Shown here: piece after piece, positions 18,710 through 27,820 of the stretch
How positions within the stretch are numbered: position 1 is the first letter of the stretch
Layout of the letters: every line of letters begins with the position of its first letter
Origin: Spirochaetales bacterium
GTDB lineage: Bacteria; Spirochaetota; Spirochaetia; SZUA-6; RPPD01
Reading direction: 5' to 3'
DNA length: 64,000 nucleotides
NCBI GenBank assembly: GCA_016930675.1
Contig: JAFGGG010000043.1
Span: 37,572 to 101,571, forward strand
Translations under genes and position numbers: made by a program
The notes under the pieces: generated by a model
The model's database searches: none
The model's input: only the letters and a program-made list of their open reading frames with translations
What the model was told of the DNA's origin: nothing

Positions 18710-18787
18710 GGTACTACCTCCTTTTTAATTACTATTAAATAATAACTGAGAATAAAATACAATAGCGATAGATTATTTTAAAAAGGG

Positions 18788-19312
18788 CTAAGCCCAGGTC
18801 CGTATTTTATAATCGCGAATGGTTTCTACCTTGGTGGGATAAATATTTTCAATAATGTCGTCAGGCTTAAACCACATTTTTACTTCATTTTCCGCGCTTT
18901 CATCGGAATCAGAACAATGGATAACATTTTCCATGATGCCTTTTTTATTGATTCTGCCGTAGGCACCGCGGATTGTAATGGGATCGGCCTCTAATGGATT
19001 GGTCGCTCCCGCGATTTTACGGACTTTGGTAATGGCATCGTCACCCTCATATACCATCACCAAAACCCGCTCATAATCGGGGCCGTATGTTTTGCCGGAA
19101 AAGTATTCATACAGATCATTAAAAAAGGGCTTTTCCTTAAGATGCGCGTAATGCTTTTCCGCGATCTCGCGAGATACTTTTACAATCTTGGCGGCGATTA
19201 TGCGGAGGCGGGCCTCCGAAAGCCTGGTTAAAATATTACCCGTCAATGATTTCACCAAAGCGTCGGGCTTTAAAATTATAAGTGTATATTGTGTTTTTTC
19301 CTTGTTTTGCAT
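18788..19312 (-). CDS. ndk: Nucleoside diphosphate kinase, long form
   Basis: 174 residues against the usual 140-150. It moves the gamma phosphate between nucleotides through a phospho-histidine: H132 in NVIHCSDSDESAENEV. KPDA at 15-18 and TNPLEADPITIRG are diagnostic. The extra length comes from an insert at about 64-80 (FNDLYEYFSGKTYGPDY) and a C-terminal extension. The usual HGSDS is HCSDS here. Longer NDP kinases are known in archaea and some bacteria. It diverges from the sensor cyclase gene. Confidence 0.92.
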   Translation of the reverse strand: MQNKEKTQYTLIILKPDALVKSLTGNILTRLSEARLRIIAAKIVKVSREIAEKHYAHLKEKPFFNDLYEYFSGKTYGPDYERVLVMVYEGDDAITKVRKIAGATNPLEADPITIRGAYGRINKKGIMENVIHCSDSDESAENEVKMWFKPDDIIENIYPTKVETIRDYKIRTWA

Positions 19313-19380
19313 AGTGGTTGTACTGTATACAATTCAAAAAATAAAATCAAGACACAAAAATCATACTTCTATTTTACTGC

Positions 19381-19409
19381 TTGCTTAATTCGAACAGCAC
19401 AATTATAAT
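19381..19409 (+). promoter_or_regulatory. Strong predicted promoter of the heme-sensor cyclase operon
   Basis: TTGCTT (19381-19386), 17-base spacer, TATAAT (19404-19409). The expected start is near 19416, giving a short leader with AAGGAG at 19423-19428. Confidence 0.6.
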
Positions 19410-19436
19410 GGTGCTATAGAAAAAGGAGTATATGGC

Positions 19437-20870
19437 ATGCCCGCCAGAAAGTTCACACCTATAACCCGCAAGGTGAATGTAATTATCGTGATCTCCTTGC
19501 TCCTGGGCATCGGCGGCATAATCGTATTTTTCTCTCTGGCCTTGATACGGGAGATTGCCGCTTCGCTTGAGAAAAACTTAAAGCAACACACAGACACGGT
19601 TAAAGTCTCAATCAGAAGTATTATGGTGCCGGGATACGCCGATATAGCTACCCGCTACTTTGAGGAGGTAACCGCGGCGAATCCAGATGTATCGGTCAAA
19701 CTGTTCAGAGAGAACGGAAAACCAGCATTTTCAGACGACAACACTATCCGCACGGTTAATGAAAACCAGGGTTATGAAAGATTTTCCCCTAACGAGCCCC
19801 GGATCGACGTTTCGGATATCCCGGAACAGCCGTATTTTAAAGACGCGTTAACCGTCTCTCCTGAAGAAAAGCTGGTATCTTTTCAAACGCAAAAAGGCGA
19901 CGCGATTTTTTTCACAGTCTATGAAAAGCTGCAGAACCGCCCCAGCTGCATGAAATGCCACGGCGCCACGCATACAATCCGCGGTGTAATCTGCATTGAA
20001 AGCAATATTACCGCATCGATTAATAAGCAAACTCTCTATCTGATAATCTCATACTCTCTTTTTGTGGTTTTATTGATCGGCCTTACCGTAATTCTCACTC
20101 AATTCCTCAGACGCACGGTTATTCTGCCGGTACAGACCATAGGCGCCGTATGCACAAACGTTACCGCGGGTCAGTTCGATAAACGTGTCGATATAAAAAA
20201 TAACGACGAGATCGGAGTATTAGGCAGTACAGTCAATCAAATGGTACAGGGACTCTATGAAAGATTCAAACTCTCCAAGTTTGTCTCATCCTCAACGCTG
20301 CAGTCGCTTAAAACCGAGAAGGCCGGAGAAAAACTGCCCCTCACTATTCTGTTCAGTGATATCCGCGGTTTTACGTCTTATTCCGAGAAAAAACCGCCCG
20401 AGGATGTGGTTGAATCATTAAACAAGATGCTCAACTTTCAAACTGAAATCATTACTGAAAACGGCGGTGATGTGGACAAATATGTAGGTGATGAAATTGT
20501 GGCTATTTTCACCACCGAAAATCCCGAACTTTCCGCCTGCCGTACCGCCTTGCTCATTCAAAAGGAGCTGTCAGAAAAAAGCGGTTCAGCATACAGCGGT
20601 TTACAGGTGGGAATCGGTATTAATGTGGGAGAGGTTATTTTAGGTATGATCGGATCTGAAAAACGCGCTGATTATACGGTTATAGGCGACAATGTAAATA
20701 CCGCCTCCCGTCTTTGCAATGCGGCCAAAGCCGGACAAATTATTATCGCCCACAGTATCTATCAAAGGGTTAAAGCTTCAGTGCTCACGGACGGACCGTT
20801 TCGGGTGCGGGTAAAAGGAAAAGATCAGTACTTGCGTGTTTATCTGTTAAAGGCGCTTAAAAAGGAGTGA
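19437..20870 (+). CDS. Membrane adenylate/guanylate cyclase with c-type heme sensor domain
   Basis: 477 residues. Membrane helix 1 (about 13-38), periplasmic Tll0287-like (DUF3365) sensor to about 190 with a covalent heme site C171-M-K-C174-H175, membrane helix 2 (about 200-222), HAMP (about 225-280), and class III cyclase (about 300-475). Metal-binding D308 (FSDIRGF) and D352 (KYVGDE) are present; K348 and D412 point to ATP as substrate, and N421/R425 (NTASR) complete the site. It would make cAMP in response to redox state or a gas sensed by the heme. The start at 19437 is set by AAGGAG eight bases upstream. The next gene starts three bases after its stop and encodes another heme protein. 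Confidence 0.88.
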   Translation: MPARKFTPITRKVNVIIVISLLLGIGGIIVFFSLALIREIAASLEKNLKQHTDTVKVSIRSIMVPGYADIATRYFEEVTAANPDVSVKLFRENGKPAFSDDNTIRTVNENQGYERFSPNEPRIDVSDIPEQPYFKDALTVSPEEKLVSFQTQKGDAIFFTVYEKLQNRPSCMKCHGATHTIRGVICIESNITASINKQTLYLIISYSLFVVLLIGLTVILTQFLRRTVILPVQTIGAVCTNVTAGQFDKRVDIKNNDEIGVLGSTVNQMVQGLYERFKLSKFVSSSTLQSLKTEKAGEKLPLTILFSDIRGFTSYSEKKPPEDVVESLNKMLNFQTEIITENGGDVDKYVGDEIVAIFTTENPELSACRTALLIQKELSEKSGSAYSGLQVGIGINVGEVILGMIGSEKRADYTVIGDNVNTASRLCNAAKAGQIIIAHSIYQRVKASVLTDGPFRVRVKGKDQYLRVYLLKALKKE

Positions 20871-20873
20871 GTG

Positions 20874-21401
20874 ATGAGACAGGTATTATCAGTTATCTGC
20901 TTATGCGCGATTTTTTGGAACTGCGCACCGGAAACAAAAAAATATCTGATACCTGAAGATTACGCTTCATGGAAAAGAACCACCAATGTAGAGTTGAACT
21001 ACCCCATACCAGGACACCTGGAGCATTACCGCAAGATATTCATCAACGAAATCGGAGAAAAAGTGGCAGTGACTACTGTAGACGGCAAGAAACACTATAC
21101 CTATCCTACGGGAACAATTATTGTAAAAGAGGTATATCCCGCGCTTGAATATAAAGCAGGCGATAAACCGGGGATGCTTACGGTCATGATAAAAGATTCC
21201 GCTCATCCCCAAGCTCGCGGCGGCTGGATATGGATAGTGCAGGATTTAAAGAATCCTCTCAACGAATACACTGTTTTTACAAGTGATTTTTGCCTTGATT
21301 GCCATACGGATGCCAATCGCAGACACGATCTGGGACCGGGCAATCCGGATGAAGAATTTCGCGATTATGTGTTTTTTCCTTACGAGGGAGGTGTAGAGTA
21401 A
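20874..21401 (+). CDS. Cytochrome P460-like heme c lipoprotein
   Basis: 175 residues. Lipoprotein signal ending IFWNC (C17), beta-rich domain (about 25-135), then C140-L-D-C143-H144 for covalent heme. The layout YPTGTIIVKEVY and GGWIWIVQD fits the cytochrome P460 family, whose members oxidise hydroxylamine or bind NO. A GTG at 20871 is possible, but AAAGGAG is better placed for the ATG at 20874. The gene is cotranscribed with the heme-sensor cyclase, so a shared redox or nitrogen-oxide signal is plausible. A functional P460 crosslink cannot be judged from sequence alone. Confidence 0.8.
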   Translation: MRQVLSVICLCAIFWNCAPETKKYLIPEDYASWKRTTNVELNYPIPGHLEHYRKIFINEIGEKVAVTTVDGKKHYTYPTGTIIVKEVYPALEYKAGDKPGMLTVMIKDSAHPQARGGWIWIVQDLKNPLNEYTVFTSDFCLDCHTDANRRHDLGPGNPDEEFRDYVFFPYEGGVE

Positions 21402-21402
21402 A

Positions 21403-21520
21403 CATACCATCGGCAAAGCTGATGATACGCGGGGGAGCGAAGGTGGCCGAAAAAGCCACCGTCTACTGACCATCTTTTTAACCGCTCCTATAGGTGGCGG
21501 CTTTTTCGGAAGCAAAAAAG
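21403..21520 (+). repeat. Dispersed two-hairpin repeat, copy A
   Basis: Hairpin 1: CATACCATCGGC-AAA-GCTGATGATACG (21403-21429, with G-U pairs and one mismatch). Then GGGGGAGC, hairpin 2 GGTGGC (21442-21447) with GCCACC (21455-21460), an AT-rich spacer, and the closing arm GGTGGCGGCTTTTTCGGAAG, which is inverted relative to GCCGAAAAAGCCACC. It fills nearly the whole gap between the P460 and TetR genes. Copy B at 45.7 kb shares both ends and the order. Confidence 0.75.
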
Positions 21521-21522
21521 AA

Positions 21523-22110
21523 CTAGATTTTTATATCCATTGAATTTTCAATGGAAATTTTCAAGAATTTTATTATATCGGCTTCTTTAATATCAATTGA
21601 ACTGGCGCGGGAAAGTCTTACTGCATTTAAAATTCCTAAAAAAAAGACCATTAGAGCCGTCTCAATAAAGCGTTTGTTAAATCCATTAATAGTCGGTTTG
21701 CTTTTCGAAATGGAGCGAATAAGCTCGTAGATCATAGTACTTAAGACCTCGATCTTTTCTTCAATTTTCGTGAAAGCGATAGCTTCGGATAAGAGTATAT
21801 TAATAAGATCCACATCCTTAAGTATTTCCGGAAGAAATTTTTCAATAATAGCCTTAAGCTTGGATTCATCGCTTTCCTGAGAGGAAACGGTCTGTAAAAG
21901 CCGGTCATAAAGATCTTTCCAGCCTTCCTCGACAATTACTTTCATTATTTCATCTTTGCTTGGAAAATAAGTATAAATACTTCCCACCGGCAGGTTGGTT
22001 GCTTTTACTATATCCGATATAGATGTGTTAAAAAAACCTTGTTTTGAAAAGAGTGTTTTCGAAGCTTCCAAGATTAAAGCGCGCTTATTTTCATCCTTTA
22101 ATCTCGCCAT
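21523..22110 (-). CDS. TetR-family transcriptional regulator
   Basis: 195 residues. The N-terminal helix-turn-helix is clear (about 25-50: SISDIVKATNLPVGSIYTYF). The helical C-terminal ligand domain is not assignable to a subfamily. GGAGG lies seven bases ahead of ATG. It acts as a dimeric repressor in the family; a target is not evident because the neighbours are a repeat element and a separate two-component operon. It may control itself or a distant transporter or lipid gene set. Confidence 0.88.
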   Translation of the reverse strand: MARLKDENKRALILEASKTLFSKQGFFNTSISDIVKATNLPVGSIYTYFPSKDEIMKVIVEEGWKDLYDRLLQTVSSQESDESKLKAIIEKFLPEILKDVDLINILLSEAIAFTKIEEKIEVLSTMIYELIRSISKSKPTINGFNKRFIETALMVFFLGILNAVRLSRASSIDIKEADIIKFLKISIENSMDIKI

Positions 22111-22231
22111 ATTTCCTCCATTTAATCACAGAAGCATTTTATGTATTACTTTGTAAAATTATCTTTATAATAGTAATTATTTTATATGATCGTGTAAATA
22201 GTAAAAGACCATGAACTGTTATTTTAAAAGC

Positions 22232-23293
22232 TTAATCGGAATACTGCTTGCTTATTTCATAAAACCGGTTTTTTTGTTCTATAAAAATATCCACGATTTT
22301 GGGATCAAAATGCAATCCGGAATCCGTTTTTATTATTCGTTCTGTTTTTTCTTTTGTATATGCTTCTTTATATATTCTTTGATTCATCAACGCGTCATAA
22401 ACGTCCGCCAAAGCAACTATGCGTGCTTCCAATGGAATACTCTCAGATTTTAAGCCCTCAATATAGCCGCTGCCGTCCCATTTCTCATGATGGTATAAAG
22501 CGATATTTTTCGCCATAGCATCAATCTCCGGTGAATCCAGGATTTTAAATCCAATGACAACATGCTCTTTCATCTTTTCATATTCGTCTTCCGAGTATTT
22601 ACCTTTTTTCTTCAAAATATTATCCGGAATACCCACCTTTCCTATATCATGCAGCGGTGAATATACTTTTATCTTTTTGATAAAATCCAGACTACAGCCG
22701 TAATTCTCAGCTAAAAGCACGGAATATGCGCTTACCCGTTTTATATGGTTACCCGTGTCAATATCATTATAAATATTTGCGTTTTCAAGCGCCGTAATTA
22801 AGGCAACCGTTAAATTATTTACTTTCTTTGTCTTTTCTTCTACCAGATGAATAAGGTGTATCTCACTGTTTTGCAGTAAGGAATTCTTTACTTCCAACTC
22901 ATTCAGCACCCGTTTAAGCTTTAAATGAGTGTTAACCCTGGCAATCAATTCAGCTTTATTAAAAGGTTTGGTTATATAATCAACCCCGCCGACCTTGAAT
23001 GCCTTTACAATGTTGTCTACATCTCCCAGTCCGGTAACAAAAATAATTGGAATTTCCTGCAGCAATTTGTTGTCATTCAAATACTGGGCAACCTGTATGC
23101 CACTCATTACCGGCATCATAATGTCCAGGAGAATCAAATCAGGCAGATTGTCCGTTCTATTTTCAAACAGTTCAATCACATCCTGTCCGCTTTTGGCCAT
23201 CATTATGTCACAATCCGCGTTCTTTTGCAGAATTGAAGCAAGAAGTTTCCTGTTTTCCGCTACATCATCAACAATAAGTACTTTAGCTGCCAT
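22232..23293 (-). CDS. Response regulator with HD-GYP output (c-di-GMP phosphodiesterase)
   Basis: 353 residues. Receiver domain 1-125 with phosphoacceptor D57 (LLDIMMP), acidic D9/D10 and K109 (ITKPF). HD-GYP domain about 155-345: H215-D216 in HDIGKVGIPD, HHEKWDGSGY at 268-277 and ADVYDAL. The GYP Pro is Ile here (GYIEG). It would linearise cyclic di-GMP when phosphorylated. Its start overlaps the end of the hybrid kinase gene by 11 bases, so the pair is translationally coupled and is very likely one pathway. Confidence 0.93.
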   Translation of the reverse strand: MAAKVLIVDDVAENRKLLASILQKNADCDIMMAKSGQDVIELFENRTDNLPDLILLDIMMPVMSGIQVAQYLNDNKLLQEIPIIFVTGLGDVDNIVKAFKVGGVDYITKPFNKAELIARVNTHLKLKRVLNELEVKNSLLQNSEIHLIHLVEEKTKKVNNLTVALITALENANIYNDIDTGNHIKRVSAYSVLLAENYGCSLDFIKKIKVYSPLHDIGKVGIPDNILKKKGKYSEDEYEKMKEHVVIGFKILDSPEIDAMAKNIALYHHEKWDGSGYIEGLKSESIPLEARIVALADVYDALMNQRIYKEAYTKEKTERIIKTDSGLHFDPKIVDIFIEQKNRFYEISKQYSD

Positions 23294-26200
23294 TATTTAT
23301 CAATCCTTCCATTTTTCGCATTAATGTATCCAATCCCTCTTCGTCAAAGTTTTCCGCTATTTTTTCAAGCTCTTCCTTAATCGAAACCGCGACGTCCGCG
23401 GCCTGCTCCTGTGAAAGCCTATGAGCTATTTCCAACAATTTTTTTTGATTAAAAATCTTATAATTTTTTTTCAACTCGGATAAGACTCGTTTAAGCGAGG
23501 TCTTAGTTTTATTATCCAGCTCTGTCTTTTTAGCATTCTTGGCATAAGCGAGTACTAAATTTTTTACATCATGGATTGTTTTTATAAATTTATCTTGATT
23601 AATCGGTTTCGATATATAACCGTTACATCCCGCTTTGGTATATTTCAAGGCATCGCCTTTCATGGCATATGCCGTGAGCGCAATAACATACAGGTCTTTC
23701 AAGTCTTTATGACCCCTGATTATTTTAATTACTTCAAGACCGTCCATAATAGGCATCTGCATATCCAACAGCAGCAGATTATACTTCTTATCGTTTTTCA
23801 GTCCTTCTTGCAGTAAATCCAAGACAAGCCGGCCGTTATTAGCGATATCAAAACTTATGTTTAACTTTTTCAAATAAATTCCAATCAGCTTTTGATTCAA
23901 TTCATTATCTTCCGCGATCAACACCCTAAAGTCATTTGAATTTTCAGCTCGTAACGTTGGAGTTAATCCCCGAATTTCCTCTAAATAATAGCTTGGTATC
24001 TTATTAACCAGTTCTTTTACCACGGACACTAACGGAATTATTTTATTAATTCGAGCATCTTCTTTATTCATCTCTTTATCGATCTTTAAAAATATATCGT
24101 AAATTTCACTTATATTAAGATTGCCGTAAACACTTTTCAGGTCATGACTCAGTTTTTTAATCTTGTCCGGATCATTATGCAATACAGCCTGTTCCAATTC
24201 GGAGATTCTTTCAGGAAGTTTTTGTATTCCTTGAATAATTAATTCCTTCAGCTGAGGATCCCCTCCCGCCTGTTTCAACCAGTACTGAACCATCCTCTCG
24301 TCACGAAGTTTTTTCCTTACTTGGGTTACCGGATTCTCAGCTATCTGTTTTAAGGGAATTTTTATAGTGAATGTGGAACCGGCCGCGATCCGGCTCTCTA
24401 AAAAAATCCTGCCCCCCATTTTTTCTGCGAGCCCTTTGGAAATGGCCAGTCCCAGGCCGGTTCCGAAATATTCCCTGGTGGCAGAATTGTCAACCTGAGA
24501 AAACGGTGAAAAAATTGTCTGTTGTTTGTCTGCGGCGATTCCGATTCCCGTATCACTCACGCTGATTGTGAGTGTCTTCTTGTTTTCATACCGGCAATCA
24601 ATACGAATTTCACCCTGCTTTGTGAATTTAAACGCGTTGCTCACCAGATTCAATATTATTTGGTTGACCCTTCTTTCGTCACCATACAGATATTCAGGAA
24701 CTGATTCGGCGACTTTAATAGCAAAGCCGACATTCTTTTCACTGGCTTTGAGAATAAACATTTTTTTAATATCATCCAAAAGATCTCTGATAGAAAAGCT
24801 GGCGTTTTCGAACTCAATCTTATTCGCTTCCATTTTTGAGAAATCAAGAATGTCATTTATAATTTCCAGCAGACTGTCGCCTGCTTTCATGATTATTTTC
24901 AATTTATCCTTTTTCTGGGGATCTTTCTCTTCTTCCAGTAACAACTCGGTAAATCCGATGATCGAATTCATAGGCGTTCGAATTTCATGACTCATATTCG
25001 CTAAAAATTCACCCTTAGTCTTATTGGCGCTTTTGGCAGCCTCCATGGCGGCCAGCTGCAGCTCTTCCGCTTCCTTCTGCTGCTTGAAAAGCAAAGCGCC
25101 TTTAAGCGAGCTGCTTATATAACCGCGCAGAGTTTCATACACTGTTTCGATTCGTGAACCCAATTCAAAGAAGATAAAGCCGAAGTGCTCATCCCGAAAG
25201 AACAACGGCATCAGCACCATGGAGTATCTTTCACGAGTCGGCAAATATTTACGCTGACATAATTCAAGCGTGGGAAAGTGAACACTACCCTCTTTGGAAG
25301 TAAAACTTTTATGTTTATTAAATGCCAGCAGTACTTGAGACGTATGAGGAACATCCCAAAAGTATTTTGATATCTTTTTAACCGGTCCGTCAAAAAAGGC
25401 AATTGTACACATATTAATTCCCATATACGGCAGTTGTTCTTTTATATCCTCAAGCAGCTGATTCAATTCGAACGAAGAAATCAAGACACTGCCCACCGAT
25501 CGCAAGGTCCATACCATATGTTTTTCATTGACGCTTTGAAATGGATCGGATCTAAGCAGCATTTCACTTAAAAAAATTTGAATTTTTTTATAAAGCAGCT
25601 CAAGAAAAAGCATGGCATTATTATCTTTTAAAGTGAGAACCGCATTGGTATATAAGGTTTTTATTACACTCTGCCAGAACGATTCATGCTTTGTCATTCC
25701 CGTTTTTGAAATCGGCAGATCGCCAATAAGATAAAAAAAGGCTTTATTCTTATAATCTTGGTTTTTTAAACATTCGATCATACCATCCAGTATTTCCTTC
25801 AACCAGTCAAAAAGCGCTGTATTATTTATTCCTTTGGCTTTTAATTCTCGCGTCGTATTATCAATGATCCGCGCTTTGTTTTCTTCCAAATCCATGTGTG
25901 AGCTGTCATCGCACGCGGGTTGATGTTCTATTGTGGAATCAATATACAGCATGGAAGGGGAAAAACAGCCGCACGACTGTCTGATTACCGCTTTGGAAGG
26001 CAGATACGAAATTTCAGGCACCTTTTCTCCATTAATTCGAGCCAGCACAATTTCCAGTGCTTTTCTGGCTTGGTTGTGCATAGGTTGGGTAACCGATGTC
26101 AATGGCGGATTGAAAACCTTTGCCAGTTTAATATCGTCGAAACCGGTAATGGCAATATCCTGCGGTACTCTGATACCCTTTCCCTGTAAATACTTCAAAG

Positions 26201-26876
26201 CTCCTAATGCCATATCGTCATTAGCCGATACCACGGCATCACAGTGTTGTTTCCTTTCTTCGAGCAAGATGCGCATGGCTTCGGCTCCCTTATCGTAGAC
26301 AAAATTACCGGTAACAACCAAATCAGGATTAAAGGGCAGATTGTGTTCCTCCAGTGTTTTTTTATATGTTTCAAAGCGAATATCCGCTTCCTGATAACCC
26401 TCAGGCCCTCTGATATGGGCGATATGTTTGTATCCGTGATCAACAATGAGATGCTTGACCACTTCTTTCATTCCGAATTTATTATCAAGTAAAACACTCG
26501 GGATGCCTTTTACCGCCTCCCCCATACTGACGGTCGGCAGAGACTGAAATCTTTCACAAAACATAGTTGCTTCTTCCATAGAAATAAAACAGCACATAGA
26601 ACCCGTTAAAATGACTAAGCCATCCAAATTTTGTTCATCAACCAGACTGTAACTAAGATGATGCTGGTAGTCATAACCGTAGGGTGAACCGAGTGCTTTA
26701 CCCACTATGAATATTAAATTCACATCCAGCTCAATTGCATTATCTACCATATTCTTCCAAATATTGGCCTGATAATCTTCATCAAGCATCCCGATAAGCA
26801 TACCTATTGTCGGTCGGTCCTTTTTATGTTTTACCACAGAATCATGTCCTTCACAGTACAATACTAGTATAAGCAT
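23283..26876 (-). CDS. Hybrid histidine kinase with cytoplasmic LacI-like sensor, Hpt and receiver
   Basis: 1197 residues from ATG 26876. No membrane helix. About 20-330: a periplasmic-binding-protein/LacI-type ligand domain without its DNA-binding helices (TIGMLIG, IAHIRGPEGYQEAD, VSANDDMALGAL, DIAITGFDD). About 450-600: GAF-like. HisKA with H630 (NMSHEIRTPMN), ATPase (NLVSNAFKF, DTGIGIA, GTGLGLAI), an Hpt-like helix with H911 (KLSHDLKS), a receiver with D1038 (LLLDMQMP) and a helical tail. An in-frame GTG at 26837 is better placed behind GAAGGA and would start 13 codons later. It likely senses a sugar or small metabolite in the cytoplasm and phosphorylates the HD-GYP regulator. Confidence 0.9.
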   Translation of the reverse strand: MLILVLYCEGHDSVVKHKKDRPTIGMLIGMLDEDYQANIWKNMVDNAIELDVNLIFIVGKALGSPYGYDYQHHLSYSLVDEQNLDGLVILTGSMCCFISMEEATMFCERFQSLPTVSMGEAVKGIPSVLLDNKFGMKEVVKHLIVDHGYKHIAHIRGPEGYQEADIRFETYKKTLEEHNLPFNPDLVVTGNFVYDKGAEAMRILLEERKQHCDAVVSANDDMALGALKYLQGKGIRVPQDIAITGFDDIKLAKVFNPPLTSVTQPMHNQARKALEIVLARINGEKVPEISYLPSKAVIRQSCGCFSPSMLYIDSTIEHQPACDDSSHMDLEENKARIIDNTTRELKAKGINNTALFDWLKEILDGMIECLKNQDYKNKAFFYLIGDLPISKTGMTKHESFWQSVIKTLYTNAVLTLKDNNAMLFLELLYKKIQIFLSEMLLRSDPFQSVNEKHMVWTLRSVGSVLISSFELNQLLEDIKEQLPYMGINMCTIAFFDGPVKKISKYFWDVPHTSQVLLAFNKHKSFTSKEGSVHFPTLELCQRKYLPTRERYSMVLMPLFFRDEHFGFIFFELGSRIETVYETLRGYISSSLKGALLFKQQKEAEELQLAAMEAAKSANKTKGEFLANMSHEIRTPMNSIIGFTELLLEEEKDPQKKDKLKIIMKAGDSLLEIINDILDFSKMEANKIEFENASFSIRDLLDDIKKMFILKASEKNVGFAIKVAESVPEYLYGDERRVNQIILNLVSNAFKFTKQGEIRIDCRYENKKTLTISVSDTGIGIAADKQQTIFSPFSQVDNSATREYFGTGLGLAISKGLAEKMGGRIFLESRIAAGSTFTIKIPLKQIAENPVTQVRKKLRDERMVQYWLKQAGGDPQLKELIIQGIQKLPERISELEQAVLHNDPDKIKKLSHDLKSVYGNLNISEIYDIFLKIDKEMNKEDARINKIIPLVSVVKELVNKIPSYYLEEIRGLTPTLRAENSNDFRVLIAEDNELNQKLIGIYLKKLNISFDIANNGRLVLDLLQEGLKNDKKYNLLLLDMQMPIMDGLEVIKIIRGHKDLKDLYVIALTAYAMKGDALKYTKAGCNGYISKPINQDKFIKTIHDVKNLVLAYAKNAKKTELDNKTKTSLKRVLSELKKNYKIFNQKKLLEIAHRLSQEQAADVAVSIKEELEKIAENFDEEGLDTLMRKMEGLINNGS

Positions 26877-26932
26877 TATGGATTTAATTTAAAAATGTTT
26901 TTATCAAGCAATTTTAATATTGAATTCTTTTA

Positions 26933-26970
26933 TTGCATAACGACTGTTTCTCCATATACTACATAGTATA
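26933..26970 (+). promoter_or_regulatory. Predicted promoter with palindromic -10 region for the AIM24 gene
   Basis: TTGCAT (26933-26938), 16-base spacer, TATACT (26955-26960). The -10 is the left arm of a perfect dyad TATACTA-CA-TAGTATA (26955-26970), a plausible repressor site. Confidence 0.45.
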
Positions 26971-27034
26971 TGCGCTTCAATTTATAAAAAAACTCCACCG
27001 TGAATGGAAAAGCGCGACAATAAAGGAGGAAATT

Positions 27035-27709
27035 ATGCAGTTTAAAATTGAAAACGGACCCGTGTTTACCAGTCTGCGGGTACAGCTTGGGGCAGGTGAA
27101 TCCATAAAAGCAGAGGCCGGAGCTATGGTATCCATGTCAAATACACTGGAACTGCAATCCAAGGCCACCGGCAAAGGTGTGTTTGGAACCTTAAAGGCGG
27201 CCGTAGGCGGAGAAGCCTTATTTGCTTCTCTTTATACCGCGAGCGGGGGAGCAGGAGAACTGTTACTGGCTCCGCCGGTTCCGGGTGATATTTTGAAAAT
27301 CGACCTTTCGGGCAGCACCCTCTTTGCCCAGGGCGGAGCGTATTTGGCGGGAAGCCCTGAGCTTGAACTGTCCACAAAAGGTTCGTTTAAGGCCATGTTT
27401 TCCGGTGAAGGCCTGTTTTTACAGGTGATTTCAGGAACAGGCACTCTCTTCTTAAGTTCCTATGGTTCCATTCTTGAAAAAAGCCTGGCCAGCGGTGAAA
27501 ATTATATCGTGGATACGGGCCATATAATTGCCTTTGAAGAATCGGTTCAATACAAACTTAAAAAAGCAGCCAAGGGCATATTCTCCACCTTGGCTTCCGG
27601 AGAAGGCCTGGTTTGCGAGTACAGCGGTCCGGGAAAGCTTTGGATCCAAACACGGAATTTAAAGGGATTTGCTTCATTAATTACCAAGCTGGCCCCCAGA
27701 TCCAGCTAG
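27035..27709 (+). CDS. AIM24 / TIGR00266 family protein
   Basis: 224 residues from the ATG at 27035, chosen because AAGGAGGA (27023-27030) precedes it; a longer in-frame start at 26933 overlaps the promoter. The protein is a Gly-rich beta-helix-like fold: GPVFTSLRVQLGAGESIKAE, GAMVSMSN, LFASLYTASGGAGELLLAPP, GEGLFLQVISGTGTLFLSSYG. This is the AIM24/DUF124 (TIGR00266) family, found widely in bacteria and mitochondria with no settled biochemical role. It has no signal peptide. It is a single unit followed by an inverted repeat. Confidence 0.85.
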   Translation: MQFKIENGPVFTSLRVQLGAGESIKAEAGAMVSMSNTLELQSKATGKGVFGTLKAAVGGEALFASLYTASGGAGELLLAPPVPGDILKIDLSGSTLFAQGGAYLAGSPELELSTKGSFKAMFSGEGLFLQVISGTGTLFLSSYGSILEKSLASGENYIVDTGHIIAFEESVQYKLKKAAKGIFSTLASGEGLVCEYSGPGKLWIQTRNLKGFASLITKLAPRSS

Positions 27710-27726
27710 GTGCCATCGGAAACACA

Positions 27727-27774
27727 GAGACGCAAAGATTATCGAGTAAGGTTTTGATAAATTCTTTGCGTCTC
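27727..27774. repeat. 11-bp inverted repeat in a CACAGAGACGCAAAG-type element
   Basis: GAGACGCAAAG (27727-27737) and CTTTGCGTCTC (27764-27774) flank a 26-base AT-rich loop; CACAGA precedes and CGCAACTCTCCGTT follows. Short tracts reading like this are scattered in many unrelated bacterial genomes. No T-run follows directly, so termination is possible but not clear. Confidence 0.6.
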
Positions 27775-27820
27775 CGCAACTCTCCGTTAAAAAAATCCGC
27801 AAAGATATAACAATTGCCGA

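Noticed and set aside
24526..24990. 154-codon plus-strand frame inside the hybrid kinase
   Set aside because: Ser/Ile-rich shadow of the kinase domain.
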